A program made the position numbers and the translations under genes. Source: Elioraea tepidiphila DSM 17972 (GTDB lineage Bacteria > Pseudomonadota > Alphaproteobacteria > Acetobacterales > Acetobacteraceae). From it: a DNA stretch of 64,000 nucleotides. A model generated the notes under the pieces. The model did no database searches and was not told the origin of the DNA. It saw only the letters and a list, made by a program, of their open reading frames with translations. This document shows positions 18,994 through 30,084 of this stretch, one piece after another. The stretch is taken from assembly GCF_000378465.1 (NCBI RefSeq), contig NZ_KB899930.1, positions 6,165 through 70,164 of the forward strand, in the 5' to 3' direction. Position 1 is the stretch's first letter, and each line of letters opens with the position of its first letter.

Positions 18994-21084
18994 ATGGACG
19001 GAACGCGCGCCCTCGCCGCGGTGGTGTTCGAGCCGCTGCTGCCGCTGCCGCTGTTCTTCGCGCTGGCGGCGCTGGCCGTGCTCGCGGTGGCGCTCGCGCT
19101 CTGGCGGCGCGCACGCGGGGCGTGGCTGCGCGGCTTCGTCGCCCTCGTGCTCATCCTCGCGATCGCCAATCCGCGCCTCGTGCAGGAGACGCGCCAGGGG
19201 CTCACCGACATCGCCGTGCTGCTGGTGGACGAGACCGCGAGCCAGCGCGTCGGCGAGCGCGCCGCCCAGGCCGCCGCCGCGCGCGCGGAGATCGAGCGGC
19301 GCGTGCGCGACCTCGACGCGCTGGAACTCCGCACCGTCACCGTGCCCGAGGCGGGCAGCGCCGGCACGCGCCTGTTCGATGCGCTGGCCCGCGCGCTCGC
19401 CGAGATCCCGCGCGGCCGCTTCGCCGGCACGATCGCCGTCACCGACGGGCAGATCCACGACGCGCCGGCCGATGCGGCCGAGCCGATCGAGACCGCGACG
19501 GGCGGCGCGCCGTTCCACCTGCTCCTGACCGGGCGCCCCGGCGAGACCGACCGGCGCGTGCGCGTGATCGAGGCCCCGCCCTTCGGCATCGTGGGGCGCA
19601 GCGTCGATGTGCGCGTCGTGGTCGAGGACCTGGGCGGGACGCCGGCGACCGCGCCCGTGACGCTGACCGAACGGCGCGACGGGGCGGCACCGCGCCGCAC
19701 CCCCGTCCCGGTCGGGCGCGAGCACGTCATCTCGGTGCCGATCGAGCGGGCGGGCCAGACCGTGCTCGAGATCGAGGCCGAGGAACGCCCGGGCGAGGTG
19801 TCCCTGCTCAACAACCGCGCCGTGGTCGCGATCAACGGCGTGCGCGACCGGCTGCGCGTGCTGCTCGTCTCGGGCGAGCCGCATGCCGGCCAGCGCACCT
19901 GGCGGCGCCTGCTCAAGGCCGACCCGAATGTCGATCTGGTGCACTTCACCATCCTGCGCCCGCCGGAGAAGGACGACCTGACGCCGCTCTCGGAGCTGGC
20001 GCTGATCGCCTTTCCGGTGCGCGAGCTCTTTCAGGTGAAGCTGCGCGAGTTCGACCTGATCATCTTCGACCGCTTCAGCAATCGCGGCATCCTGCCGCCG
20101 ATCTATCTGCGCAACATCGCCGACTACGTGCGCGGCGGCGGCGCGCTGCTGATGAGCGTGGGCCCGGAATTCGTCGGCCCCGCGAGCCTCTACAACACCG
20201 CGCTCGGCCAGGTGCTGCCGGCGAGCCCCACAGGCCGGATCGCCGAGGCTCCGTACCGTGCGCGCGTCACCGAGCTCGGCGAGCGCCATCCGATCACCAC
20301 CGCGCTGCCGGGTGCGAATCTCGGCGACGCCGAGCCCGCCTGGGGCCGCTGGTATCGCCGCATCGAGACCGCCGCCCCGCGTGGTCAGGTGCTGATGAGC
20401 GGGCCGAACGACGAGCCGTTGCTGATCGCCGATCGGGTGGGCGAGGGGCGCGTGACCCTGCTGCTCTCCGACCATATCTGGCTCTGGAGCCGCAACCATG
20501 ACGGCGGCGGGCCGCAGGGCGAGATCCTGCGCCGGGTCGCACACTGGCTGATGAAGGAGCCGGAGCTCGAGGAGGAGGACCTGCGCGTCCACATCGAGGG
20601 CGAGCGGCTGGTGATCGAACGACGCTCGATCGCCGAGGGTCCGCCGCCGCAGGTCACGGTCACCTCGCCCTCGGGCGCGGTCTCGACGCATAGCCTGGAG
20701 CCGGCCGGACCGGGCCGCGCGATCCTCGAACTGCCGGCGACCGAGCCGGGCGCGTGGCGCGTCAGCGACGGCACGCGCTTCGCCTTCGGTGCCGTGGGCG
20801 CGGCCAATCCGCTCGAACTCGCCGATCTGCGCGCGACCGCCGAGCGCGCGGGCGCGGCGGCCTCGCGCTCGGGCGGGGCGACGATGTGGCTTGCCGACGG
20901 GGTGCCGGATGTCCGCCGCGTGCTGGCCGAGCGGGCGGCGCGCGGCCAGGGCTGGATCGGGCTCCGGCGCAACCGCGACCACGTCGTCACCGGGGTCGCC
21001 GACCTGCCGCTGATGCCACCCTGGGCGGCGCTGCTCCTGATCCTTGGCGGCGCGGTCTGGGCCTGGCGCCGCGAGGGACGGTGA
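18994..21084 (+). CDS. membrane-anchored glutamine amidotransferase-like protein of the MoxR operon
   Basis: This 696-residue protein has two N-terminal helices (about residues 14-60), a VWA-like segment beginning DIAVLLVDETAS, an Ig-like stretch, and an amidotransferase-like Rossmann domain from about 275 (LRVLLVSGEPHAGQRTWRRLL ... FDLIIFDRF). It ends in a single C-terminal helix (MPPWAALLLILGGAVWAWRR). Such proteins close MoxR-DUF58-DUF4159 operons. The start is 2 bases after the previous stop. No catalytic Cys-His-Glu triad is evident, so it is likely non-enzymatic. Confidence 0.85.
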   Translation: MDGTRALAAVVFEPLLPLPLFFALAALAVLAVALALWRRARGAWLRGFVALVLILAIANPRLVQETRQGLTDIAVLLVDETASQRVGERAAQAAAARAEIERRVRDLDALELRTVTVPEAGSAGTRLFDALARALAEIPRGRFAGTIAVTDGQIHDAPADAAEPIETATGGAPFHLLLTGRPGETDRRVRVIEAPPFGIVGRSVDVRVVVEDLGGTPATAPVTLTERRDGAAPRRTPVPVGREHVISVPIERAGQTVLEIEAEERPGEVSLLNNRAVVAINGVRDRLRVLLVSGEPHAGQRTWRRLLKADPNVDLVHFTILRPPEKDDLTPLSELALIAFPVRELFQVKLREFDLIIFDRFSNRGILPPIYLRNIADYVRGGGALLMSVGPEFVGPASLYNTALGQVLPASPTGRIAEAPYRARVTELGERHPITTALPGANLGDAEPAWGRWYRRIETAAPRGQVLMSGPNDEPLLIADRVGEGRVTLLLSDHIWLWSRNHDGGGPQGEILRRVAHWLMKEPELEEEDLRVHIEGERLVIERRSIAEGPPPQVTVTSPSGAVSTHSLEPAGPGRAILELPATEPGAWRVSDGTRFAFGAVGAANPLELADLRATAERAGAAASRSGGATMWLADGVPDVRRVLAERAARGQGWIGLRRNRDHVVTGVADLPLMPPWAALLLILGGAVWAWRREGR

Positions 21085-21115
21085 TCGCGCGGCGGATCCG
21101 GGCTATGGGTCGGCG

Positions 21116-21646
21116 ATGATCCAGCGTCTCGCCCTCGCCGCCCTGCTCGCCCTCGCCCCGGCCGTCGCCCTCGCCCAGCCGACGGCCCGCGGCGCGCCGC
21201 CCGCACTCGACGAGGCTCCGCCCGCCGCCAACCCGACCGAAGCGCTGTTCAACGCCATCAATCTCGGCGACATGGACCAGGTACGCGCGGCGGTTGCGGC
21301 CGGCGCGGATACCGGGCGGCGCAACGTGCTGGGGCTGACGCCGCTCGACCTCGCGGTCGATCTCGGCCACTCGGAGATCGCGTTCTATCTGATGTCGCTC
21401 GGCCGGACGAGCGCGCGTCCGGCCACCACCGCCCCGCCGCCTGCGGCCTCCCCGGCCCCGCGTCCGGCCCCGCCGCCCCGGGCGCCGGTGGTGCGCACCG
21501 CGCCCGCGCCCACCGCAACCGGTGCCGTGCCGATGGCGCCGCTCTGGCAGGGCGGCGGCGGCGCGCCGGTGCCCGAGGCCGGCTTCCTCGGCTTCGATGC
21601 CGGCCGGCCCGAGGGCGCCCGCCCGCCCCCGCGTCCGCGCGGCTGA
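21116..21646 (+). CDS. exported ankyrin-repeat protein with Pro/Ala-rich tail
   Basis: This 176-residue protein has a clear signal peptide (MIQRLALAALLALAPAVALA, cleavage after AQ-like site), then about two ankyrin-like repeats (residues 40-100; LFNAINLGDMDQVRAAVAAGAD and the GLTPLDLAVDLGHSEIAFYL segment), and a low-complexity Pro/Ala-rich C-terminal half. It lies 31 bases after the MoxR operon on the same strand and may be its last gene. Function unknown. Confidence 0.8.
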   Translation: MIQRLALAALLALAPAVALAQPTARGAPPALDEAPPAANPTEALFNAINLGDMDQVRAAVAAGADTGRRNVLGLTPLDLAVDLGHSEIAFYLMSLGRTSARPATTAPPPAASPAPRPAPPPRAPVVRTAPAPTATGAVPMAPLWQGGGGAPVPEAGFLGFDAGRPEGARPPPRPRG

Positions 21647-21763
21647 CCGGACGCGCCACGCGGCGGCCGGAACGCCCAGAAAAAAAGACCGATCAAAGGC
21701 TGCTGACGCACCCGCGCGGAGTGTGTAGCATCTTCCGAGGCTCACGCATGCGGTTTGCGGGCA

Positions 21764-21780
21764 AGGGACGGAACGTCCCT
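21764..21780. promoter_or_regulatory. inverted repeat upstream of the peptide ABC operon
   Basis: AGGGACG (21764-21770) and CGTCCCT (21774-21780) form perfect 7-bp arms around GAA, 33 bases before the solute-binding protein start. It could be an operator or an mRNA leader hairpin. There is no run of T, so a terminator is less likely. Confidence 0.35.
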
Positions 21781-21812
21781 GTCCGGGGCCCAATGGGAGG
21801 TTTGTTGGGACG

Positions 21813-23609
21813 ATGAACGAGCAGGAACTCTGGCGCCTGATGCGTCGCGTGCGCGACGGGAAGATGTCGCGCCGCGCCTTCGCCCGCCGCATGGCGGCAT
21901 TCGGCATCACCGCGCCGATGGCGACGCAGCTGCTGACCTTCGCCGGCGTCAGTCCGGCTTCGGCGCAGAGCGTGCCCGCCTATCGGCCGACCCGCCGCGG
22001 CGGTGGCGGTCACCTGAAGATCCTCTATTGGCAGGCCGCGACGCTGCTCAATCCGCATTTCGCGGTCGGCACCACCAACCAGGACGCGAGCCGCGTGTTC
22101 CATGAACCGCTCGCCGGCTGGGCGGCCGACGGCACGCTGGTGCCGATCCTGGCGGCCGAGGTTCCGTCGATCGAGAACAAGGGCGTGGCCGAGGATGGGC
22201 GGTCGGTCACCTGGAAGCTGAAGCGCAACGTGAAGTGGCACGACGGCGAGCAGTTCTCGGCCGACGACGTGCTGTTCAACTACGAGTACGCGAAGAACCC
22301 GCAGATCGCCGGCACCACCTCGGGCAGCTACCGCGACGTCAACGTCGTCAAGGTGGACGACTTCACGGTGCGCGTCGAGTTCGACAAGCCGACCCCGTTC
22401 TGGGCCGACGCTTTCGTCGGCGCGGTCGGGCTGATGATCCCGAAGCACCTCTACAAGGACTATGCCGGGGCGAACGCGCGCGAGGCGCCGGCGAATCTGC
22501 GCCCCGTGGGCACCGGCGCGTACCGCTTCGTCAGCTTCGCGCCGGGCGACCTGCTGCGCGGCGAGGCCTTCGCCGACTACCACACCGAGAACCGCCCCTA
22601 TTTCGACACGATGGAGATCAAGGGCGGCGGCGACGCAGTGTCGGCCGCGCGCGCGGTCCTGCAGACCGGCGACTACGACTACGCCTGGAACCTGCAGGTC
22701 GAGGACCAGACCCTGCAGCGGCTCGAGGCGGCCGGCCGCGGGCGGGTGAACATCGTCGAGGGCGGCTCGATCGAGTTCATCCAGCTCAACGCCACCGACC
22801 CGAACCGCGAGGTGGATGGCGAACGCTCGCACATCTCCACCCAGCACCCGGCGTTCCGCGACCCGGCGGTGCGCCAGGCGATGGCGCTGCTGGTGGACCG
22901 CCAGTCGATCCAGAACTTCATCTACGGCCGCACCGGCCCCGCGACGCCGAACTTCCTGAACGCCCCGCCGCGCTTCCGGTCGCCGAACATGACGATGGAG
23001 TTCAGCGTCGAGCGGGCGAACCAGCTCCTCGATCAGGCCGGCTGGGCGCGCGGCGGCGACGGCATCCGCGCCAAGGACGGCGTGCGGCTGAAGTTCCTCT
23101 ACCAGACCTCGATCAACGCGCCGCGCCAGCGCACGCAGCAGATCATCCAGCAGGCGGCGCGCCGCGCGGGGATCGAGATCGAGCTGAAGTCGGTGGTCGC
23201 CTCGGTGTTCTTCTCCTCGGATGTCGGCAATCCCGACACCTACGGGAAGTTCTACGCCGACATGCAGATGTACACGACGACGATGCCGCAGGCCGATCCG
23301 CAGCGGTTCATGAACCAGTACGTGTCGTGGGAGGTGTCACAGAAGGCGAACTCCTGGCAGGGGCGCAACATCGTCCGCTGGCGCAACGACGAGTACGACC
23401 GTGCCTATCGCGCGGCGGAGGGCGAGCTCGATCCGGTGAAGCGGGCGGCGCTGTTCATCCGCATGAACGACCTGATCGTCGGCTCGAACCACGTCATCCC
23501 GATCGTGCAGCGCCCGCTGGTCAGCGCCAGCCTGAACAACCTCCGGCCGGTGCTGAGCGGCTGGGACACGACGATGTGGCTGCTGCGCGACTGGTACCGC
23601 GAGACCTGA
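21813..23609 (+). CDS. ABC transporter substrate-binding protein, family 5 (peptide type)
   Basis: This 598-residue protein has an extended N-terminus with a twin-arginine-like export motif (SRRAFARRMAAFG, RR at 20-21). The SBP_bac_5 fold follows: VTWKLKRNVKWHDGEQFSADDV near 130-150 and a later RPVGTGAYRFVSF segment. Family 5 proteins bind di/oligopeptides, nickel or opines in the periplasm. It leads a complete five-gene importer (21813-27473), and the second ATPase (DppF type) supports peptide-like substrates. Confidence 0.93.
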   Translation: MNEQELWRLMRRVRDGKMSRRAFARRMAAFGITAPMATQLLTFAGVSPASAQSVPAYRPTRRGGGGHLKILYWQAATLLNPHFAVGTTNQDASRVFHEPLAGWAADGTLVPILAAEVPSIENKGVAEDGRSVTWKLKRNVKWHDGEQFSADDVLFNYEYAKNPQIAGTTSGSYRDVNVVKVDDFTVRVEFDKPTPFWADAFVGAVGLMIPKHLYKDYAGANAREAPANLRPVGTGAYRFVSFAPGDLLRGEAFADYHTENRPYFDTMEIKGGGDAVSAARAVLQTGDYDYAWNLQVEDQTLQRLEAAGRGRVNIVEGGSIEFIQLNATDPNREVDGERSHISTQHPAFRDPAVRQAMALLVDRQSIQNFIYGRTGPATPNFLNAPPRFRSPNMTMEFSVERANQLLDQAGWARGGDGIRAKDGVRLKFLYQTSINAPRQRTQQIIQQAARRAGIEIELKSVVASVFFSSDVGNPDTYGKFYADMQMYTTTMPQADPQRFMNQYVSWEVSQKANSWQGRNIVRWRNDEYDRAYRAAEGELDPVKRAALFIRMNDLIVGSNHVIPIVQRPLVSASLNNLRPVLSGWDTTMWLLRDWYRET

Positions 23610-23628
23610 TGCGGCCCGCGCCCGGCGC

Positions 23629-24588
23629 GTGACGCAGTACGTCATCCGTCGCCTGCTGATCGCGATCCCGAGCCTGCTCGGGATCAGCGTGATCCTCTTC
23701 ACGGTGCTGGCGCTCGCGCCGGGCGATCCGTTCGAGGAACTGGCGACCAACCCCGCCATCCCGCCCGAAGTGCGCCTGCAATTGCGGGCGAGCCTCGGGC
23801 TCGATGACCCGATCCATGTCCGCTACATCGCCTGGCTGACTTCGATGCTGCGCGGCGAATGGGGCTATTCGTTCGTCAGCCGCATCAACGTCGACCAGCT
23901 GATCCTCCAGCGCCTGCCGACCACGCTCATCGTCATCGGCACCTCCCAGGTGGTCGCGCTGCTGATCGCCCTGCCGGTGGGCGTGCTGGCGGCCACGCGA
24001 CCCTATTCGCTGTTCGACAAGATCGCCAATACCCTCGCCTTCATCGGCTTCTCGCTGCCGACCTTCTTCACCGGGCTGCTGTTCATCCTGTTCTTCTCGA
24101 TCTATCTCGACTGGCTGCCGTTCGTGTACCGCACGCAGATCGAGGCGACCGGCTGGCGCTGGTTCTGGGAGCAGGTGAAGCAGACGATCATGCCGGTGAT
24201 GGTGCTCGGCCTGTTCCAGGGCGCGGCCTGGACGCGCTTTGTCCGCTCCGCCGTGCTCGATGTGATCCGGCTCGACTACGTGACCACCGCGCGCTCCAAG
24301 GGCCTGCCCGAGCGCACCGTCATCACCAAGCACGTGGTGCGCAACGCGCTGATCCCGGTGGTGACGCTGGTCGCGCTGCAGATGCCGGTGGTGTTCGGCG
24401 GCGCGATCGTCACGGAACAGATCTTCCGCGTGCCCGGCATCGGCTCGCTGCTGATCACTGCGATCCTGTCCAACGACACGCCGGTGATCATGGCCGTGAC
24501 CTTCGTGTTCGCCTGCCTCGTCGTGTTCTTCAACCTGCTCGCCGACGTGATCTATGGCTGGCTCGACCCTCGCATCAGCTACCGCTAG
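23629..24588 (+). CDS. dppB: peptide ABC transporter permease (DppB type)
   Basis: This 319-residue protein has the DppB/OppB pattern: an N-terminal helix with the conserved VIRRLLIAIPSLLGISVILF, an LGLDDPIHVRYIAWL segment, and the inner-membrane permease domain with the EAA-type motif DYVTTARSKGLPERTVITKH near 220-240. It starts with GTG 20 bases after the binding protein, and its end overlaps the next permease by 35 bases. Confidence 0.93.
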   Translation: MTQYVIRRLLIAIPSLLGISVILFTVLALAPGDPFEELATNPAIPPEVRLQLRASLGLDDPIHVRYIAWLTSMLRGEWGYSFVSRINVDQLILQRLPTTLIVIGTSQVVALLIALPVGVLAATRPYSLFDKIANTLAFIGFSLPTFFTGLLFILFFSIYLDWLPFVYRTQIEATGWRWFWEQVKQTIMPVMVLGLFQGAAWTRFVRSAVLDVIRLDYVTTARSKGLPERTVITKHVVRNALIPVVTLVALQMPVVFGGAIVTEQIFRVPGIGSLLITAILSNDTPVIMAVTFVFACLVVFFNLLADVIYGWLDPRISYR

Positions 24589-25491
24589 CGCACCCCCGGC
24601 GGGCACCGTGCCGCGCAAGCGCGTCTCGCCCTGGGGCGAGGCGTGGCGGCGCTTCCGCAAGCACCGGCTCGCGGTGGCCAGCGCCGTCGTGCTGTCGGTG
24701 ATCATCCTTGCCGTCCTGCTGGGCCCGCTCGTCTGGCGCGTGCCGATCGACGAGATCGACTTCAGCGTCCGGCTCGAGGGCCCGTCCTGGGCGCACCCGC
24801 TCGGCACCGACGATCTCGGCCAGGATCTGCTCGCGCGCATGCTCTATGGCGGGCGGATCTCGCTCGCGGTCGGCTTCGCGGCCATGCTGGTCGCGGTGCT
24901 GCTCGGCACATTGGTGGGCTCGGTCGCCGGCATCGCCTCGGGGCGCGTCGATGCCTTCCTGATGTGGCTGACCGACCTGTTCCTCTCGCTGCCCGAACTG
25001 CCGCTGCTGCTGCTCGTGATCTACCTGTTCCGCGACACGCTGCGCAGCCTGGTCGGCGCCGAGCTCGGCGTATTCATCCTGATCGTCTCGGTGATCGGCG
25101 GGTTCCGCTGGATGCCGGTCGCGCGGCTGGTGCGCGCGCAGTTCTTCTCCCTGCGCGAGAAGGAGTTCGTCGAGGCCGCCCGCGCCCTCGGCGCCTCGAC
25201 GCCGCGGCTGGTGGTGCGCCACATCCTCCCGAATGCGCTCGGCCCGGTGATCGTCGCCGCCACGATCGACATCGCCGCCGCGATCATCGCCGAATCGACC
25301 CTCTCCTTCCTCGGCCTCGGCTTCCCGCCCGACATCCCCACCTGGGGCCGGCTGCTGTTCGACGCCAAGGACAATCTCGACTTCGCGCCGCACTGGGCGC
25401 TGTTCCCGGGGCTCGCGATCTTCCTCACCGTGCTGACCATCAACTTCGTCGGCGACGGGCTGCGCGACGCGCTCGATCCGCGGAGAGTCGT

Positions 25492-25495
<4 letters not shown>
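24554..25495 (+). CDS. dppC: peptide ABC transporter permease (DppC type)
   Basis: This 313-residue protein has an OppC-like N-terminal segment (WGEAWRRFRKHRLAVASAVVL), the HPLGTDDLGQDLLARMLYGGRISL motif near 80 and an EAA loop (EFVEAARALGASTPRLVVRHILPN). It pairs with the DppB-type subunit to form the translocation channel. ATG 24554 lies inside the end of the preceding gene, which implies coupled translation. Confidence 0.93.
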
Positions 25496-26477
<982 letters not shown>

Positions 26478-26481
<4 letters not shown>

Positions 26482-27473
26482 CCGTGCCCGCCTCCTCGCC
26501 CCGCCCCGGCCCCCTCCTGCGGGTGAAGGACCTCGTCAAGCGCTTCCCCGTGAAGGGCGGCATCCTGCGCCGCACGATCGACGAGGTGCATGCGGTCTCG
26601 GGCGTGACCTTCGACCTCGCCCCCGGCGAGACGCTCGGCGTGGTCGGCGAATCGGGCTGCGGCAAGTCCACCACCGGGCGCTGCATCCTGCGCCTGATCG
26701 AACCGACCGCGGGCGAGGTCTGGTTCGAGGGGAGGGACGTCACCGCGATGGACCGCAAGGCGCTCGGCGCGCTCCGGCGGGACATGCAGATCATCTTCCA
26801 GGACCCCTTCGCGTCGCTCAATCCGCGCATGACCGTGGGCGCGATCATCGGCGAGGCGCTGGTGATCCATCAGCTCGCGCGCGGGCGCGAGATCGAGGAC
26901 CGGGTCGCCGAGCTGCTCGAGACCGTGGGCCTGAACGCGGATCACATGCGCCGCTTCCCGCACGAGTTCTCGGGCGGGCAGCGCCAGCGCATCGGCATCG
27001 CGCGCGCGCTCGCGGTCTCGCCCAAGCTGGTCGTCTGCGACGAGCCGGTCTCCGCGCTCGACGTCTCGATCCAGGCCCAGGTGGTGAACCTGCTGGAGGA
27101 CCTCCAGGAGAAGTTCGGCCTCACCTACCTGTTCATCGCGCACGACCTCTCGGTGGTGGAGCACATCAGCGACCGCGTGGCGGTGATGTATCTGGGGCGG
27201 ATCGTCGAGCTCGCCTCCTCGCGCGAGCTCTACACCACGCCGCTGCATCCCTACACCGAGGCGCTGCTCTCCGCGGTGCCGATCCCGGATCCGACGCTCA
27301 AGCGCACGCGCATCCGTCTTCAGGGCGATGTGCCGAGCCCGCTCAACCCGCCTTCAGGCTGCCATTTCCACACGCGCTGCCCGATCGCGAAGCAGGATCT
27401 CTGCTCGGTTGAGGTGCCCGAGCTGCGCGAGGCGCGGCCGGGCCACTGGGTCTCGTGTCACCTGCGCGGCTGA
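26478..27473 (+). CDS. dppF: peptide ABC transporter ATP-binding protein (DppF type)
   Basis: This 331-residue ATPase has Walker [18 protein letters not shown] and Walker [13 protein letters not shown], with the oligopeptide C-terminal domain and its [12 protein letters not shown] motif. GTG 26478 overlaps the dppD stop as GTGA. It completes the importer operon. Downstream genes are convergent, after an 18-base gap. Confidence 0.93.
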
Positions 27474-27491
27474 GCCGCGCGATGCGGGCGA

Positions 27492-27650
27492 TCAGACCAG
27501 GAAGATCGCCATCAGGATCAGCAGCAGCACGATCCCGGCGATCGACCACACCGTGAAGGTGATGAAGTTGCCGTAGACGCGCTGGCGCGACTTGAGGAAC
27601 TCCGCCTGCTTCGGATCATCCGCCATCACCGCCCCGCCGTGCTGCGCCAT
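27492..27650 (-). CDS. aa3-type cytochrome c oxidase subunit IV
   Basis: This 52-residue protein has a polar N-terminus (DPKQAEFLKSRQRVYGNF) and a single C-terminal helix, the exact plan of the proteobacterial COX4_pro_2 family. It is a small accessory helix of the aa3 oxidase in the inner membrane. ATG 27650 has GAGGGG upstream; a second ATG nine codons in is possible. The oxidase catalytic subunits are not in this window. Confidence 0.85.
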   Translation of the reverse strand: MAQHGGAVMADDPKQAEFLKSRQRVYGNFITFTVWSIAGIVLLLILMAIFLV

Positions 27651-27678
27651 CGTCGCCCCTCGCTGTCGTCTCCGCCTT

Positions 27679-28317
27679 CTAGTCGCAGCCCGGCGCGCCC
27701 GGCAAGGGGTTGAACAGCACGGCCTCGCGCGGCGCCGGCCGGCCGCCGCCCCGGATGAAGGAGGCGAGGGCGGCGGGGTAGAGCACGTGCTCGGCCGCGA
27801 GCACACGCGCAGCCAGCGCGTCCGCATCGTCCCCCGGCAGCACCGGCACGGCCGCCTGGGCGAGGATCGGCCCCTCGTCGGTGCCCTCGGTGACGAGATG
27901 CACCGTGCAGCCATGCAGCGTCACCCCGGCGGCCAGCGCGCGCGCGTGCGTGTTGAGGCCCGGAAAGGCGGGCAGCAGGCTCGGGTGGATGTTCAGCATC
28001 CGCCCCTGCCACAGCCCGACCAGATAGGGGGTGAGCACGCGCATATACCCGGCGAGGCAGACGAGTTCCGCACCCGCACCGTGCAGCGCCGCCTGCACCG
28101 CCGCCTCGTGCGCCGCCCGGTCGCGGCCGAAGCGGCGGTGCTCGACCAGCGCGGTCGGCACGCCGGCGGCCTCCGCCGCCGCGAGCCCCGGCGCGCCGGC
28201 CACGTTCGACAGCACCAGCACGATCTCGGCCGGATAGCCGGGATCGGCGGCTGCGGCGAGCAGGGCGCGGAGGTTGCTGCCGCGGCCCGAGATCAGCACC
28301 GCGACGCGGCGCTTCAT
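27679..28317 (-). CDS. purN: phosphoribosylglycinamide formyltransferase (PurN)
   Basis: This is a 212-residue enzyme with the N-terminal phosphate-binding [12 protein letters not shown] motif (residues 9-20), the [13 protein letters not shown] segment and the catalytic [16 protein letters not shown] region with Asn, His and a downstream Asp ([12 protein letters not shown]). It formylates GAR with 10-formyl-THF, step 3 of purine synthesis. ATG 28317 overlaps the purM stop as ATGA. Confidence 0.95.
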   Translation of the reverse strand: MKRRVAVLISGRGSNLRALLAAAADPGYPAEIVLVLSNVAGAPGLAAAEAAGVPTALVEHRRFGRDRAAHEAAVQAALHGAGAELVCLAGYMRVLTPYLVGLWQGRMLNIHPSLLPAFPGLNTHARALAAGVTLHGCTVHLVTEGTDEGPILAQAAVPVLPGDDADALAARVLAAEHVLYPAALASFIRGGGRPAPREAVLFNPLPGAPGCD

Positions 28318-29372
28318 CCCGGCCAGCCCTCGGGCAGCGCGATGGTCACGCGCGCCGCGCCCGCACCCGCGCGCAGCACGCCGATCCGGTGCACGGTCTC
28401 GCCGGCCTCGCGCAGGATCGTCTCGGCCTCGTCCGCCCGCGCGGCTGCCACCACCGCCACCATGCCGATGCCGCAGTTGAACACCCGCAGCATCTCCTCC
28501 GGCGCGACGCCGCCCTGCCGCGCGAGCCAGGCGAACACCGGCGGCACGGGCCAGGACGACGCGTCAAGTGCCGCCTCGATGCCCGCGGGCAGCGCGCGCG
28601 GCAGGTTGCCCGGCAGGCCGCCGCCCGTGATGTGCGCCGCCGCCTTGAGCAGCCCGGCCCGGTGCAGCGCGAGCAGGCTCGCCACATAGATCCGCGTCGG
28701 CGCGAGCAGCGCCTCGCCGAGCCGCGCCCCCGCCTGCCAGGGGCAGGGCGCCTGCCAGCGCGCCGCGTCGCCGCCGGCGATCCGCCGCACCAGCGAGAAT
28801 CCGTTCGAATGCACGCCCGTCGAGGCGAGGCCCAGCAGCACGTCGCCGGCGCCCACATCGTCGCGCGGCAACAGCCGCCCGCGCTCGGCCGCGCCGACCG
28901 CGAAACCCGCGAGATCGTAGTCGCCGCCGCGATACATGCCCGGCATCTCGGCGGTCTCGCCGCCGATCAGCGCGCAGCCGGCGATCCGGCAGCCCTCGGC
29001 GATGCCGGCGATCACATGCGCCGCCTCGTCCACCTCCAGCCTGCCGGTGGCGAAGTAGTCGAGGAAGAACAGCGGCTCCGCGCCCTGCACCACCAGGTCG
29101 TTCACGCACATCGCGACGAGATCGATGCCGACCGTCTCGTGGTGCCCGGTCTCGATCGCGATGCGCAGCTTGGTGCCGACCCCGTCGGTGCTCGCGACCA
29201 GCACCGGATCGGCGTAGCCGGCGGCGCGCAGGTCGAACAGCGCGCCGAAGCCGCCGATGCCGCCCATGACGCCGGCCCGGGCGGTGGCGCGGGCGAGCGG
29301 CTTGATCCGCTCGACCAGCGCGTCGCCGGCGTCGATGTCCACCCCGGCGTCGCGATAGCTCAGGCTTGGTAT
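28314..29372 (-). CDS. purM: phosphoribosylformylglycinamidine cyclo-ligase (PurM), apparent ATA start
   Basis: This 352-residue enzyme closes the imidazole ring of AIR in purine synthesis. Family motifs are clear: [20 protein letters not shown] at the N-terminus, [35 protein letters not shown] and [10 protein letters not shown]. No ATG, GTG or TTG lies in frame near the start. ATA at 29372-29370 sits exactly where the family's Met is expected and has a GGAGG five bases upstream. The only nearby alternative, CTG 29363-29361, is 14 bases from that site. It is coupled to purN downstream. Confidence 0.92.
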   Translation of the reverse strand: MPSLSYRDAGVDIDAGDALVERIKPLARATARAGVMGGIGGFGALFDLRAAGYADPVLVASTDGVGTKLRIAIETGHHETVGIDLVAMCVNDLVVQGAEPLFFLDYFATGRLEVDEAAHVIAGIAEGCRIAGCALIGGETAEMPGMYRGGDYDLAGFAVGAAERGRLLPRDDVGAGDVLLGLASTGVHSNGFSLVRRIAGGDAARWQAPCPWQAGARLGEALLAPTRIYVASLLALHRAGLLKAAAHITGGGLPGNLPRALPAGIEAALDASSWPVPPVFAWLARQGGVAPEEMLRVFNCGIGMVAVVAAARADEAETILREAGETVHRIGVLRAGAGAARVTIALPEGWPG

Positions 29373-29450
29373 GGCGGCCTCCGATCGGCTAAGGGAACCC
29401 CTGCCGCGTGCCCGTGCCGGGACTGCGCGGCAACACGTCTGGGGGGAGAG

Positions 29451-30083
29451 GTGGCGAGAATAGACCGCCTGCGGCGGGGTGCGGCAATCGGGGTTTTCGC
29501 GGCCCTGCTCGGCGTGCCCCTGGGCGGCCGGCCGGCGGTGGCGCAGGGCGGCTTCGTCATCCGCGACATTCCCGTCGAGGCCAGCGGGCCGAGCCCGATG
29601 GCCGCGCGCGAGATCGCCCATCGCGAGGGCTTCCGCCTCGCCTGGCGGCGCCTGCTCGAGGCCGAGGCGCCGGACCAGGTGGCGCGGCTCGCCGATCTGC
29701 CCGACAGCGAGCTCGACCGCCTGGTCGAGAGCTTCGAGATCGACCGCGAGCACGTCACCACCACGCGCTACAGCGCGGCGATGACCGTGATCTTCCGTCC
29801 TGCCCAGGTGCGCGCGCTGCTGGCGCGCGGCGGCGCGGGGCCGGCGCAGATCGAGGCGGTCGCGGTGTTCGCCTCGCTCGCCGAGTGGACCGAGATCCGC
29901 CGCCGTCTCGCCGCCAGTCCCGCCGTATCGGCCGTCGAGCTGCGCGGACTTTCGGCCAATGCCGCAAGGCTCGGCCTGACGCTCACCGCAGGCCCCGAGC
30001 GCGCCGTCGCCTCGCTCGCCGCGTCCGGCCTCGTGCTCGCGCGCGAGCCCGAAGGCTGGCGCCTCTCGCGCCGCGCGGACTGA
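29451..30083 (+). CDS. DUF2066-like exported protein
   Basis: This 210-residue protein starts at GTG 29451 after GGGGGGAGAG. It has a signal peptide (hydrophobic run then AVAQGG near residues 28-33). The mature part fits DUF2066-like proteins seen beside purM in Rhodospirillales: [17 protein letters not shown] near 58-74 and [17 protein letters not shown] near 108-124. Function unknown. It diverges from purM across 78 bases and is followed closely by a phosphatidyltransferase gene. Confidence 0.75.
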   Translation: MARIDRLRRGAAIGVFAALLGVPLGGRPAVAQGGFVIRDIPVEASGPSPMAAREIAHREGFRLAWRRLLEAEAPDQVARLADLPDSELDRLVESFEIDREHVTTTRYSAAMTVIFRPAQVRALLARGGAGPAQIEAVAVFASLAEWTEIRRRLAASPAVSAVELRGLSANAARLGLTLTAGPERAVASLAASGLVLAREPEGWRLSRRAD

Positions 30084-30084
30084 C

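Noticed and set aside
16187-19114. Minus-strand open frame of about 975 codons opposite the DUF4159 gene
   Set aside because: Same shadow pattern; the plus strand has a recognisable family and operon context.
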